Shown piece by piece: positions 1 to 13,316 of a stretch of DNA of 23,689 bases. The notes below the pieces were generated by a model. That model saw nothing but the letters and a program-made list of their open reading frames with translations, was not told the origin of the DNA and searched no databases. Both the position numbers and the translations under genes were made by a program. The DNA is from Smittium mucronatum (lineage: Eukaryota; Kickxellomycota; Harpellomycetes; Harpellales; Legeriomycetaceae). The first letter of the stretch is position 1, and each line of letters starts with the position of its first letter. The DNA lies in assembly GCA_001953115.1 (NCBI GenBank), contig LSSL01002013.1, positions 1 to 23,689 of the forward strand, in the 5' to 3' direction.

Positions 1-3000
1 TCTGATATTCCTAAAATAAAATAAAATTTAATATATGAAAACTTTAAGTCATTCTAAATTTATTTTTTTTGCTTGTATGTTAGGTTTTAATGATGCCATA
101 TTGTGAAAAAATTATTTTTTGTGATAAAATATCAGCAAAAATTGTTTTTTAATCTTTTAACGGAGATTATTCTCATGTTTTTTATAGTGATAGGTGCATA
201 GTTAATTATTATTAATTACGATACTTATACAAATCCGTTTTCTGCTCTGTGCATCAAAAAAACTTGTAAAATAGCTTATAAAATCACACTGAAAAATTTC
301 CATTAAACGTAAACATATTATAGACGTATAAATTATAGCCATTTTATATTTTAAACCAATTGGGATTCAATTTTTTCTAGTTTAAATTTGATTTTATTGT
401 AATGAGATGAAATTTTTCGTGTTAACTTTCACTTATATTTTAATTGGGTGCTTTGAGACCAAATTACATTTACTTTTTCCCAATCAATTTTATATTTAAT
501 CATATTTTTTCACACTTGTTTCAAATTTAATTTAATTTTTAAATTTTCTTTTACTTTCACCAAAATTTCCATAGAAAATATGCAGTATCCCTCATTATCA
601 ATATAGAAGAGAAAAAAAGGATTTTAACTTTGTGAATATATATTTCAAATTTTCAAGCTGATTTGGGATTTAATGAGATTCTAGAACCAGTAATTAACGA
701 TATTTTTAAATTATAAACTAAAGTAAAGGTTTCCGAGTGGCAAAAAAACACGTGAACACAGCAAAATAAGGTAGACGGGAATTATTAATAATCTATATAT
801 GTATTAATAGACTTAAGAAACGCCTGAAGCAATAGAAAATGTAAATAATATTTAAATTAATACCATGAGTAAGGTGGAAAATACATATTTCAAGTTATAA
901 TTAGTATTTAAAGAGTTTTAGAGATTATTTGGAAAAAAATTTAGATACTTTTTTTATCTTAATATGGGTCTAAAGCACATATTGGGGGTTTATTGGAACT
1001 TCAAAAGATTAAATTAGATGGATTTTAAACAATAGTGGGGATAATATTTAGTTAGCTGGTATAATAAACAAAAATTCAATTCTGGTGATTATAAAGGGAA
1101 TTTGTCTAGGGGAAACAAGAAATAATAAAGATAAGATATTTGAAAAAAAAATGCGATTAATCAATTTTAAAATAAATAATTCTGTAATAATTAGCTGATA
1201 ATATCAAAAATCTTCATTACTTACCGGATGTGGAAAATAGATGTTTTATAATTAAAAAATAACGTTTTTTAAATGTGATTCCAATTTTATATATTAGTCT
1301 ATAAAAATAATAGAAAAAGCCCGAGGCTACTAAGAAAACTGTTTTAAATTTGATGAAAGTAAAAATATCTGAAGTATTCTAAGAGTATATCCATTAATAT
1401 TATGATTTAAATAGTGTTAAATTATTTTCTAAGAAATTTTCTTTTGGGGAATAAGAAACTGAAATAAAACTCATCATATCATCAAAAAGATGTCGAAAGA
1501 GAAAAATAATTTTTTTTAAATCGTCCATACTATATATGAATAAAATAAAAGATAATTCAAAACTTAAAACCACAATTAGCGCAATAATGAAATGAAAGAT
1601 GTCCCAAAATTAGTTATAATAGTCAAATAAGCAGCATAAAAAATATAAATAGCTAAATATATACTTTTAAAGAATAAGAATAAATCTATAATTAACAGAA
1701 AATATTTTAAATATAATTTTGAGATTTAAGATAGTGTGTGTCATATTTTTCTTAAATCTGAAACACCTTTAGGTGAGAATAAAATTAAATCAGTCTCTTA
1801 AATTTGATAAAAAAAAACTAATAAGAAAACTTCAATATTTAAACCGATCTCAATGAAAGAGAAGTATTATCGCAGATAAAGATATCAGAAAAAAATCAAT
1901 CCATAAATATTATACTGCTTTCTGTTAGAGATATTTTTATCCCAATTTTATTTTCCAGTGTGTTTTGAATTTTATTAACATCAGTAAATTAGTTTAGAAC
2001 TGCGGTTAATAAAGATCAATTGGTTCAAACATTTACAAATTAAATATTTAATCAATGATAATATAACCATCTCTGAAAACGTTAATATGTCTTTAAAATC
2101 CCATTGAAAAACATTTTATATTAAATTTATTCTCATGAAAAACTGATCTGTATTTATTCTTCTAGAGATTGACATCTGTAAAATTTAGACGCAAAAATTA
2201 GCTATAAAAATGAAAGATTTATTTTTAGATAAAAAACTATAAGATTTATCTAAATATTCTGATTAAGTATGGCTAATGGTTAAGTATAAACAAATACAAA
2301 AGTTCGATATTCATAAAAAAATATGTAAATCGATACAAAATTTTAAACCCTATACAAATCCAATAAATACATTCTTTTTTTTTCTGAGCGATTAAGTAAA
2401 TTAATAAAAATCTGAAAAAAAAATTATTGGATTATTTCGGGTTTGAAGAAAAAAACTTTATAAATTTTTGTTTCAATTGAGTTGTATCGTTTTTTTAAGT
2501 AGCTTTAAACATTAAAAGAAACCAATTTTAGATTTAAATTTCTATCCTGCAATGCTATTCAAATAAAATAATTTTATGTTTTAATGAAACTCTTTTATTA
2601 TAAATACACCTAAAAAATGTAGTTTTTTTTTTTTGAAATATAAAGAAGATATATTAAATTTCTGTAGCGTTTCTTTCAAAAAAAAGGTTAATGTGATACT
2701 GCTTCAAGATGGAAAATATTAACCAGGAGAAGATTGAATAAGTATCTTCAGAAAATTTACTACTGTAAAAACAAAAAGGATCTATAATTTCCTGCTTTAA
2801 CCAGAACAGATTGGTATAAAGGTGGACAATAAAAAAAAATTCTCTGCATATAAAAGCGATTTTAAATGGGATATGACGCAACCTGAGCTCAGCTTGAAGG
2901 ATTTAATAATAAATTTTAATTCCAATTTTGTGACTTGACTTTATTAAATAAAGCAGCACCCTCTTTCCAAGAATTTGAAAATTTTAAATAACCAAATTAA

Positions 3001-3260
3001 TGACGTATTAGGAAATTTTAGGAGAAACAAAAAAAAATTTCTCACAACTGATTATATTAAATATTGTATTTATCAGAGAAAAAATTCAAAAGATTTTGAT
3101 TTTTACCAAGCGTACAGATGAAGTTATAGTGTCTAGCTAGGTTATTATTATTCATTAAACCAACCAAATTTAGTTTTAATTGACAAATAAATAATTAAAA
3201 TATATACTATCACAATATTGGTAACCTCATAGTAACTTTTTAGTCTTATTATTTTCTAAA
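1..3260. other. AT-rich gene desert
   Basis: This stretch is extremely A+T-rich and full of A and T homopolymers, with stop codons dense in all frames. I see no open frame with protein-like composition, no tRNA-like box pair and no structured repeat. The longest open run, 75 codons on the minus strand at 2654-2881, is rich in Phe, Ile and Tyr, as chance A/T sequence would be, and I do not count it as a gene. Nothing supportable is present. Confidence 0.6.
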
Positions 3261-4416
3261 ATGGTACATATAAGTGCTATTTATCTATTAATATATTTTG
3301 GGAAATCCTGGAGTAGTGGGTGGGATAAGTGACACTAAAAGAGTGTTTATTCTGGCATGGACATCTGTTTTATATGACTAATTTTCTGAGAATTATTTAT
3401 GGAATCTAGAAAGTTTAAAGAAAAAAAATAAGCCAATTGGTTTATTTTCAAAAAAGATCCACATGATTAGGGATTCTTCGCCATTGATAAAAATTGTTGA
3501 GAAAAGATTTGTCCTGATTGTATAATTGATAATTATTGGGAGCACGTTTGCAAAAACGTGGTAAAAAAAGCTAAAATGTTCGAAGCAGGAATTAGAAGTG
3601 AAATTTTGTCCGATCTAAAATTTATAAATCTGTAAAGATCTTGATGAGAATTATCAGAAGTTTTAGGTCTTTAAATTTAAATTTTTTTAATTTAGAAGAA
3701 ACCGCCCAGTTTTTAAATTATTTAGTCAAAATCCGTATCAATTTCAACATATCGTTTTTTGAGGTAAGCAATATTTATGGAACCAATAAAAAAAATCTTT
3801 TTGTAAATGTTTAGTTTATCTCATAAAAATCTAAATTCAAATAGGAAAAGAATGGATGTCATAATTTCATATATGTAATTCAGAATTTTTGTGTAAGATT
3901 TTTCTTTGAAAAAATGCCCAGATTTCGATTTTCCAAATTATGTCAAAAGCGAATTAATCAACTGCGATAAAAAAAAATAATAAAAAATTTATAGAAAAAA
4001 TACTAAAGAAGCATATTTTCTGGCTTCCAAATCAGAACCATCAACTGATATTTTGGATTTAATTAAAAATAAAAATATTCCAGGAAGTTAAATTAGCTTA
4101 AGGAAATACAAATAATTGTACTCAGGGCATTCTTTACTCACAGCCGTAAATGAAATAAATTTATGGAATGATTTTATATGTAGCTGTTTTAATTTTTTTA
4201 ACCATAAAAAAAACCATAATATATATCACTAATTAAAAGCAGTCAGAAACCCGATTTCGATAAAGATAACCTTGATTTCGAAAAAAGGATTAGAGGAAGA
4301 CCAAAAAATATTCCCAAAAAGCATCCAAAAATTTGTTATAGACAATTTTGCCTTCTTTTATTCAAAAAAAAATCTCAATAAAGACTACTTGATACTAATT
4401 AAACATCTTCCGTAGC
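3261..4416 (+). pseudogene. decayed reading frame, family unknown
   Basis: One plus-strand frame (first codon base at positions divisible by 3) gives protein-like runs across about 385 codons, broken by some 25 stop codons of all three kinds. The best patches are 3482-3635, 3901-4080 and 4100-4410. The last two together have about five stops in 170 codons, where A/T-rich chance sequence would give roughly three times as many. Readable pieces include KICPDCIIDNYWEHVCKN near 3503-3556 (a CxxC that might be half of a zinc site) and LASKSEPSTDILDLIKNKN just after 4019. The frame may start at the ATG at 3261 and may continue weakly to about 4610. I do not recognise the family. It could be a mobile-element protein or a dead host gene. 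Confidence 0.35.
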
Positions 4417-5940
4417 TTATTTAAAAGATAAAAAAAAAGTTGAATTAAACGGCGTAATTTTGTGTTTTTATTTCTGTTTTGAAGTTTATTTTAGCCACTT
4501 CTAAAATTATTATGCGTTTCATTAATAATTTATAAAATAAAAAGTTTACGCAAGCTTCTAAAAATTACTTTTTTGTTTAAACATTGTATATATATTATAT
4601 AGAACGAGTTTATACTGTTAAATATTATTTAAAAAATCATCCTTTTTGCTCAAAATTTATTTTTAAGCGCTATAAATACATCTATTAAAAAAAATTCAAA
4701 AAATGATTCTTGAGCAAAAACAGCATTTTTATTAGGTATACAACTTAAATTACGTAAAATTTTACTTAAAAGTATGCATATTTGCTTTTTTCCCCAATAT
4801 TTTCTGTTATTCATCATAAATTAGAATTCTTACTAATTACACAAAAAACTATAAAATAGTTATAAGAATTTTTATTGTAAAATCTTTTTTTAGTGAGAAC
4901 TGAATTTTTTTTAGCTTAAATACAAAGAAGATAGATTTAATCGGGATTTTAAATGTTTATAATGATAAAAAGTCAGAATAATAATTATGGCGTGGTTCTA
5001 AAATTCTGGCAATTCTTTTTATCTGAAGTATAGGATTATTAAAAGTTAAAAATATTGCATTCACTAATCGGAAAACTTCCATCAATAGAAAGATATTTAT
5101 TTTTAATCCAATATAAAACATATTTTATCTTTAATTTTAGCCTAAATAAACCAATAAAAACTCTTTTATATTTTCATAATTTAAATAATCTCTCACAGAA
5201 AAAAATAGAATATATTTAATTTATTCATATATGGTTAAAAATTTTGTATCAATTTAATTAATTTTTTATGGAATACCTTATTTTTGCATTTTTTTAATTT
5301 CTGGCCCATAAATTAATAATTTTTTTACTTAAAAATCTGATTTAATACTTCAAAAGATCTTAAGTTTTTCTTTAGTAAATTATAATAAAATAACATTTTA
5401 TTAATTTTTATCATAGAATTATTTGCTTAATTGGAAAAATCTATATAAATTTTTAAAATTTCAGTAAAATAATCAATATATGCACATAATAGTATCTTGG
5501 ATAACAATTTTCACTTGAAAAAATATTAATCGATAAAGAATTAAAATAACCAAATATTTTAAAAAAAATTCCACATAATATCTCTGCACGAATAAATTTA
5601 AATTGGGTTGTCACTATGAGTTAAAAATATATGGGGGTTTCAACTCAAAATTTCAAGTTTATTTTAAGATATGTACAATTTTGATTATAATAAGCGTAAG
5701 TCTCAAATTAATAAAAAAATGATAATTAGAATTTAAAGAAAAGGGATAAAATCTCATAGGTCTCAAAAAAAATGAAGATAAGAGACATTAATTTATAACT
5801 TAAAAAGATTTATTATACTGTAAGCAAAAAAAAAAGACGCGATAAAAAATACAAAGCTAAATCAATATAAATTTCCGAAAAAATCTGTTTAAATATTACT
5901 GGTATAGATTTTATATTTATTTACATTAAATTATGCCTTT
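4417..5940. other. AT-rich stretch without a recognisable gene
   Basis: The sequence is A/T homopolymer-rich with frequent stops in all six frames. A weak continuation of the preceding decayed frame may run to about 4610. Beyond that I see no coding-like composition, RNA gene or repeat structure. Confidence 0.5.
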
Positions 5941-6834
5941 TTTAAATCTAAAAGGATTTTTTCGAAGAAATCCGAATTGGAAGGCTCTGAATATGTGGCT
6001 TATGTAGCTCTAAATTAAACATTCGTAGTTTTTTGATAAACCCCTAAAAAAAATTTAAGAATAATTTCGTTTTCAAGTACAAAGCATATCGAATCGAAAT
6101 TAATGAAGGTATAAAATGGATACACTGTTATCATATTTGGGGTAACTGATATATATCAAAAAAATCATAAATTTTTTTCGATTTTAATTGGAGATAATAA
6201 AGAATATTAATTATGGATATTTAAAGTTCTGGAAAGAGAAAATGAGATTATTGGGGTTTTCAAGCAGATAAAAAAACTATTCTCTGATTCCACATTAAAA
6301 AATTTTCTACCCTTATTGAACTCTCTTCAGAAGTAAAGAGGAATAATCTCTGGCTTCATATATCAAAATGGATTAAATTTTTTATTAAAAAAAAATTAAT
6401 ATAATATATGTAGAATCATTATACCGATATTTTTGGCATACACTTATTCCAAAAAAAAAAAAAGAGAAATCTGTGGAAATTTTTATCTAAAAATGTAAGG
6501 CTTATTATTCAGTAAAAAATATAAAATATAAAAATCTGTATTTCAAAAAAAAATGGCACGAATACTATGACTTTTTTCCTCTTCTACAAATAAATATCTT
6601 AAGATATTCAATATTATCTTAAAGAATAACTATTCTGAATGGATGAGTTTTTATTTGATATAATATATCAGGCTGAAAAAAAAACAATAAAAGATTAAAA
6701 TTATTTTTATAGCCTAAATTTTCACATAATGGATTATCTCGAAATATTTTTAAAGAAATAATAATAGTATAAGCCTAATTATCTATACGAAGAATGTAAA
6801 TTTATCTTCTATATATCATTCAATAAAACTATAG
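5941..6834 (+). pseudogene. decayed transposase, probably Mutator-like (MULE)
   Basis: A single plus-strand frame (codons starting at 5941) runs about 298 codons with around 16 stops, well below the rate expected in sequence this A/T-rich. Its central part reads NGYTVIIFGVTDIYQKNHKF at 6115-6174. This matches a pattern I know from many eukaryotic MULE transposases: a catalytic Asp in a D-x-T-Y-K segment, then G-Y/F-P-V-I-x-F-G-x-T-D and, a few residues on, H and an acidic residue. Here the segment before it reads IESKLMKV, so the expected catalytic Asp appears as Glu and the Thr-Tyr pair is missing. The following residues (LWIFKVLEREN, near 6211-6243) fit the helical part of the fold. No terminal inverted repeats were found. 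The element is dead. The family call rests on motif resemblance only. Confidence 0.42.
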
Positions 6835-7469
6835 ATGAATAAAAAATGACAGATATAATTTTTTTTATTAATAATATGTAATTCTTCTAATTTTACGGGT
6901 TTTTTTTTCTTGAAATTTTTTTAATTCTATTTTCATTCAAAAAACTCATAAATTGGATGGAAGTATTCTGTACAAGATTAAAATTTTGAAGAAAAAAAGA
7001 AATGTATAAGAATTTAATACTAAGAATTTAATTTAATATCAAGGTATTTTTTAATATCATGTTAATTAGAAACAGAGAGAGTGCTGATCGTTCCAGAAAG
7101 TTATAAATTTTTATTTGCTTTATTAGAAATAAAATTTTTATCTTTGTTCCTTTGACAATACGAATAAATTTCGATTTTTATGTAGTTCAGAATTTAATAA
7201 AATTAATTTTGCTTTTTTATTAGTTATAAGTTATTTTATAAGTTGATCCATTAATTCAATACTAATTTATGGGATTAAATCTAACTGTTTGATAATTTAA
7301 TGAGTTTATTTGTGAAAATAGATACAATTGAAAAAATCAAAAATTCCTACATTTGATGTTTAATTATTATTCAGAAAAAAATATTAATTTAATAACAATA
7401 AAATTTAAGAAATATAATAAAAAACAAAATTTAATCATAATATTTATATGTATATGTATAAATGATGGA
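6835..7469. other. AT-rich stretch, nothing recognised
   Basis: No frame with protein-like composition and no RNA or repeat feature is visible. The sequence is dominated by short A/T words and homopolymers. Confidence 0.5.
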
Positions 7470-8120
7470 TTAAAGGCGGATTAATTACCAATTTTAGATG
7501 GCCGAGAATCAAGCCTCATTAATTTTGATCATAACGGGCTTTTTTACAAAAAGACATCAGAATATATTTTACTGCATATTTCTCTAGACGAAATGGGCTT
7601 ACCAGAATGAATCCTAAATAAATGATAATGGAATAAATAAGACTAAAATTAGGTTAATAATGGTTAAAATAAAAAATTTGGAGCTCAAAAATACCTTTTA
7701 AAATCAAATGAAATTATGTGCGCTTTATCAAACCAAATATTTGAATCGGAAAAAAAACTGAGATACTCTTTAGGGATACATATATGGATATATAAAACCA
7801 TGTTTAAGTATATTTAAGGAATTTAAGGGGATAAATAAAGACGTGATTAGATTTTTTACTATTTAAAATATAATTTATGTTAGTTTAACAAAAAAGATAA
7901 AAAATATTAAAAAATACTGTTTAATAAATTTGCCTAGATTAAAATCTTACTTTTTTAAAAATATCCTCATATTTAACAGAGTTATTTATCGAGAAAATCC
8001 TATTTCCTGTAGCTATAAGATACTTGTAGCTTTATATGAAATTTTTGAAATTACAAGCAACAAATTTTCAATAGAATTTTTTTTAAATAAACAAAAAGGT
8101 AAAAATTTTTATAACTAATC
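7470..8120 (+). pseudogene. decayed coding remnant, family unknown
   Basis: In the frame starting at 7470, two long open runs look like protein. One is 41 codons after a stop at 7482-7484 (beginning LPILDGRESSLINFDHNGLF). The other is about 49 codons around 7670-7820 (containing KSNEIMCALSNQIFESEKK). A third open run lies in another frame at 7930-8118 (62 codons). Frame changes and stops between them mean no product can be made. A further 30-codon open piece begins at the ATG at 8265, after a short A/T gap. These pieces may be the 5' part of the larger relic that follows from about 8560, since all lie on the same strand, but I see no direct link. Confidence 0.35.
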
Positions 8121-8559
8121 CTTTTTCACTAAGTTCAAAAAAAAAATACCATCTAAACTTTTTTGGTAGGTTTTTTCTATAAGATTCGACTAGGTTTAGT
8201 TTAGTTCAACTTTATTTTAACTGGTACATTTTATTTTCCATCATTTTATAAATAAATGACTCAAATGATGGTCTATATTTCAAGGGGCTGTCATATCAAG
8301 TCTCTTCATCTTTTATTGGGTGATAAAACTGAAATTCCAAAACCAATTTATTTGTAGCCCATAATTAAAAATTGTAAAAAATATATATATTTACTACCTA
8401 AATTACAATATTTTGATATCCTTATCATTTTTTCTTTTTCAAATATCTTCTAATAGCTACAAAAATTTTCATTCTAAAAATGGAATTTTTTATTTTTAAA
8501 ATCTTATTTTCAAAAAAAATAAAAAATAAAAAATATCGAAAAAGGGACAAGGTGCTACA

Positions 8560-11500
8560 AATAAGGTTTCAATGATTCGAAATCTGATCAGCGAGTTGGT
8601 AGATATGTTCAAAGAATCTTTTCATGAAAAGAAATAAAATGCAGAACCTTTATTGTTCACGAGAACATCGATTAAAAATTCATCGGTTTATTCAAGGCTC
8701 GTATAAGCTATATATTAAATTTAAGAAGATCTTCTCAGTGCTCAACTAACCGAATAATAAAGGAAAACTTTTATAAATTTTTGTCCTAGAATTATAGTAT
8801 CAATTAAAGTCACCTCCACTGAACCACTCAGCCTCAGCTAATGTGAAAAAATAATATTCCGCTCTATAATGAATCAAATAACTCCTTTCCCAAGATTCTA
8901 GGTAAATAAAATATTATGATAATAGGATAATCCAACAAGCCACATTAATCTACCTTGTAACACCAAATTTTTTGTTGGAAAACACTATGAGTGCACTTGT
9001 ATTTAATATCAATACAACAATCATGAAGAGAGTACCGGATAATATTCATAAGGGAAGAGGGCTTCCCGGGAAACCATTTCATCTATAGAGACGAAAAAAA
9101 AACGATAATTGAATAGAATAAATTCAACGCAACTATTTACATCAAGATTCCAGAAAAGAGATCCCGAATCTAGAAGCCCATTCGCTGGAATTATCAGTAC
9201 GTTAACAAAATTTAGTCAGCATCAAACCTTTTCAGGAACGAGATTTTGTGCTGAAAACAAAGCATAATCATTCTTCTTACACTCTGTTTAGCCAAATTTT
9301 CGCGGGAGAGAATGGGGTCGAGGAAGAAGCTCTCAATAGAGCTCTCAGATTGGGCCTCAGTATAAGGCCATCTCTTGATTTTTTGGTCAAAATAAACAAA
9401 GTTAAATTACAGAAAGTGGGTCAAAAACATCTTTGAGAGGCTTTTGTGGATTTAATTCACAAAAAAAGAACCCAATCCGAATTTTTATTCATCGAAATAT
9501 TGCTTATAGGGCCGCCGTCGCTGATAAACCACTCGGACCAAAACGAGAGAAAAATATAAACTGATTATCATGCCGTCCTGAAAGAAGAAATTGAGTTTCT
9601 TCATCCAAATAATACAATAAAAGATGCTAAAACTCGGTATCTCGGACTCTAAAGCAATGTTTTCGATGTACTAGTGAATTTATGGTACTAAGAGTAGTTC
9701 TATACCTGAGAAAACTGAACCGAGATGTGTAAAAGAAGAATTTCAAGATTAAATCGTGTGTATAAATTTTCATACTAATCAGCAGAAATTATTTTACTTC
9801 CTAAAAACTGATGTTGTGTATATGCATATCCTCGTCCACAAGTCTTCTAGGAAATGCCTCCGATCTTAAAGGAATGGGGGCAATTGATAATTCAGAGAGC
9901 TTTTACTCGGTATTTTATTTAGCCTGAAAACCTTCAATATTTTTTTTATACCGATATTTAAATGGCTAAGACACATAAAATACAAATCTTGGGATATTTA
10001 CAGAACTTTCTGACCATAGAGGAAATAAAACTTGTGTGAAAATTGTACGCAGTTGTAATAAATTCCAATTTTGTGGAGTTAGGACACAATATCTAGATTT
10101 AAAAGTTTATAAATACTCCATTTCAATTGATTGATCGTTTTTAAAAGATAGTATATATTCATGAGATATGCCTCAAGATCCCTTCATCTCAGATCCTGAG
10201 CCTCTAAAGGAAAACTTCAAAGGTTCCGATATTTGAGCGAAAACATTTGAGGGGCTTGGAAAGTTTCATAGAAAAGATTCAATTGACTAAATAGCACTGA
10301 TCTTTGAAACTGTTGGTTTTATTCACTCGATAAAGCTGAAAAAAGGCTGTTTAGTGAAGTCGAAGTAATGTAAATCGACAGTTATTCCAACCTAGCCGGT
10401 TATTCAGAGCCTATATTTTTAGGTTCGCAAACTGAAATATTGGAACAGAATAACTTTCTTTTCTGAAACCACAGAGAATAAAATCTTCATTATCTCATAT
10501 ATTAAGTTTTAGGACTATTTTTGAGTATCCAATCCTCCTCAGATCACTGAATCCTTTTAGAATCTCCAATAGATATCAAAAAAAAAAGAGTTATCGACTA
10601 TTTATAAGCCTTTTATCTCTGGAAAATTGTGTATCATTCAATACTTGTTTATAATAAAATAAAATAACTCTCAAATGCACGATATATTTTTGTAGAAAAA
10701 ATCTCCCAAATTGATGGAGATTTCCGGGAAAATTTGAAAAAAATTACCGGAGATGAATACGCGCTCTTGAATATTTTATGTACCTTCTTTAATGAATTAA
10801 TGTAATGATCCGAGCAGAATGCAATTCGCAAAAAGAGTTATCATTGTGTGACCAGGAATTTTTAAGTATAGCAAAACTCCACGCCATATTATATTTAGAC
10901 CTGCTCTCATTGAAAGCGAAAAATGGTGTAAAAAATTACTAAAACTAGTTTCCCTGCAAGAAGAATATAGAGGCAAAACGCCTTAATATTTAAGTTTTCA
11001 TACTGGAGAGCTCATTATGATGCTTCTTTTGGGGAATTAGATCCAAAATAATTCACAAGGTCCAAAGAAATTACATAAAATTGACATTGGAGACACCGCC
11101 ATGAATTTAGGGAATATGTTTTCCAAATTTAATTAAATTGTCGATGTAACAGAATATAATATTTATAGTGGAAAAATTGGTTCCAGAACCGAAAGTTGAA
11201 AATTAGCTGCTATTGAGAAGCAATAACTGTTGTTTATTCGCATGGAAAATCAGATGAGAGACATCAAATCTCAAGTTTTATATGATGAAACCATCAAAAT
11301 TGTCTTCTTCGGTCAAAAAGTAGCCAAAAATATATCATAGTACCATATTAACTAGCAGCACTTTTTGTATTGGCACCTAAACAAAAAATAATAAGCAGAA
11401 ATTTTATCAAATCATTTTCTAAACTAATTTGCGCATCTCTTGCATCAAAAAAGCACAGTTTCAACAAGATTAGATTTTATAAATCTCAATTTTAAATTTA

Positions 11501-12115
11501 TTAAAGGATTCAAGTGCTATGGAAAACTTGCCTTACATAAAGTTTTTTTAAACGCAATGGAAGAAAAGAAAATAATATCACTCTTCAGTTTATAAATAAA
11601 CATATCGCCAATCATTTAAAATATAAACTAATGGGAAAAGGTTAGAGAACTGGGTATACCAAGGCTTTAAAAAAAATTCTCTGGCTACTATAATATGTGA
11701 CTCCTTAAATTCTAGCGATAAAAATCGCATTAATTATGCAAGAAATACATTATGCAATGGAACACTTAAGTTAGTAGTCATTTAAAAAATGAAAAAAAAA
11801 ATAAAATAAAAGGATAATAATTTTAATTTCTTAGGAAATAAATAGCCAACAGAATCCCCTGTTGTTTCTAGTAATTTTATATTCCATTTACAATAGTAAA
11901 GAAGAAAAGTAATTACTCGCCGCTAAAAAATCCAAAAGCAGGTAATTTGATGCCAAAAGGCTGATTAAAAACAAAAATATCACGAAAATCCGCTTTCTGC
12001 TGAATTTATAACCAAAAATACACTAAATATGTCATAATTAAAGCTCGACCACCAAAAAAACCTATACCTAAAGATCGATAATTGGTGCAGCTCTGGTGGC
12101 TACTGCTTAAGTTAA
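8560..12115 (+). pseudogene. large decayed coding region, about 1,100 codons, family unknown
   Basis: This is the clearest relic in the desert and is visibly richer in G+C than its flanks. Protein-like composition persists on the plus strand with shifts of frame. It reads in the frame of 9248 from about 8820 to 10310, then the frame of 10322 to about 10460, the frame of 10501 to about 10660, the frame of 10682 to 10800 and the frame of 10801 to about 11770, with further pieces to 12115. Well-preserved runs include AGENGVEEEALNRALRLGLS (about 9299-9358), DFRENLKKITGDEYALLNIL (about 10722-10781) and MRDIKSQVLYDETIKIVFFG (about 11251-11310). The segment 9121-9540 has two stops in 140 codons. Many stops are one C-to-T change away from Gln or Arg codons. 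Predicted pieces are mostly helical and charged, with no motif I can assign. It may be a dead mobile-element polyprotein, an integrated viral sequence or a dead host gene. The repeated frameshifts show it is not functional. Confidence 0.5.
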
Positions 12116-12118
12116 TGA

Positions 12119-12134
12119 ATATATATATATATAT
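12119..12134. repeat. (AT)8 microsatellite
   Basis: Eight uninterrupted AT dinucleotides lie at the 3' edge of the large decayed coding region. This is simple sequence with no further significance visible. Confidence 0.8.
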
Positions 12135-12171
12135 TTGGTCTAATTTTACTATTTTCGACATCTATTTCAGA

Positions 12172-12197
12172 TTGAACCGCATTTCCCTGCCAAAAAA
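12172..12197 (+). repeat. recurring GC-rich motif, copy 1
   Basis: It reads TTGAACC, then GCA, TTTCCCTGCC and a run of A. It resembles the copies at 12392, 23371 and 23657 in the order of its blocks (TTRAACC, TTTCC, GCC, A-run) and lies in the same orientation. This is the most divergent of the four. Confidence 0.35.
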
Positions 12198-12391
12198 GAC
12201 CGAAGCTTTACTAATTCTGGATTAAGTTAATATGATCACCCCTTGAATTATAATATTGAATAATCTTCGCCAAAAATACTAGATTAATTTTAAATTATCG
12301 CTAAATTTTCGAATTATTACTAAAATAAATAAAGGCGAATTTTCATCCTTTTATTGGAATCTTTTGTTTAATTAGGGGGGGGGGATCAAGT

Positions 12392-12413
12392 TTAACCTAT
12401 TCCGGGCCAAAAT
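12392..12413 (+). repeat. recurring GC-rich motif, copy 2 (TTAA-flanked)
   Basis: It reads TTAACCTATTCCGGGCC followed by A-rich sequence, just after the G10 run. It matches the copy at 23657 at most positions through the TTCCGGGCC core. A TTAA followed by a C/T-rich and then G/C block resembles ends of piggyBac-type elements, which insert at TTAA. That origin is inference. Confidence 0.45.
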
Positions 12414-13142
12414 ATAAGTTTCTCTCCTATTTACCTAAATTAGCTATTTAAATTGGCATAACTTGATTTATTCAATGACATAAAGATAATATTAGTCTAA
12501 TGTAAATATTGAGAATAAAGTTAATGTAATTTTTTAATCATCTGCCTAAACGGATTAACGGCTGGGAAAAGAAAAGGGATATTTGGTGACCCTCACCAAT
12601 TTTAGAATAAAAATCTTCTTCAAAATCAAACTCAGAAATAATTGCAATGAAAACTATTATAAGGTTCGTTTATGATAAAAAAATTATTGATATGATTGAT
12701 TTTATCTGCTCAACCATTTACTAAAAAACTGGTGTGGAAATGTTAAAAAATTGAAGTTTAATGATAAAAAGCTTTAAAAATAAACGCAAATCCACAAACC
12801 TCTCCTGCATAAAAAATAATTATATTGGGACTTTTTTTGTTAATTTTTAGAGAATTTCGTTAAAATATAATTTTTATAGGATAATTATAAAAAAAAACAT
12901 GATTTTTCCTGGTTTAAATTTATAGCGTTGATTATATAAATAAAAAAAGAGTGATTTTTGTTCAAAAAATAAGTTGATTACTAATTTGGTTATTTTACCA
13001 ATTTCAGTGATTTTGCGTAATATTAGTGCTTACTGCCTATTTTAGTTGTAAACTGTTTGATCACAAGTTATTTACCGAAAATTTCTATAATTAACTATTT
13101 CCAGAATATAGCTAGCCAATATTTAGACATCTAGAGACTATA

Positions 13143-13316
13143 ATGGATAATAAGTCTAAGCTTCTTGATACTCGGGTTTTTTCGTACTGGAACTTCTCAG
13201 CTTCTGTGATCAGGTATTCCACAGCTGAGGCTTTGTATGTTTTTGTTATTAAAACCAAAACTTTATTATTAGAGACTTTAATTACTCTGCATATCCATAA
13301 ATATATTATTGCGTAA
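13143..13316 (+). CDS. small open frame of 57 codons, doubtful
   Basis: An ATG-to-TAA frame encodes 57 residues beginning MDNKSKLLDTRVFSYWNFSA. The first 30 codons use more G and C than the surrounding DNA and give a mixed, soluble-looking composition. The last 20 residues are Leu/Ile-rich, like translated A/T sequence. An AG-GTATTC donor-like site at the AGG codon (Arg24) could make this the first exon of a longer relic, but I found no partner exon. I do not recognise it. It may be an old coding fragment rather than a live gene. Confidence 0.22.
   Translation: MDNKSKLLDTRVFSYWNFSASVIRYSTAEALYVFVIKTKTLLLETLITLHIHKYIIA

Larger units (their letters stand above)
12116..13142. other. non-coding stretch with short GC-rich motifs
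   Basis: The stretch is mostly A/T-rich without coding character. It holds the (AT)8 run, two copies of a recurring GC-rich motif (near 12172 and 12392) and a run of ten G at 12375-12384, which is odd in such A/T-rich DNA. No gene or RNA was recognised. Confidence 0.45.
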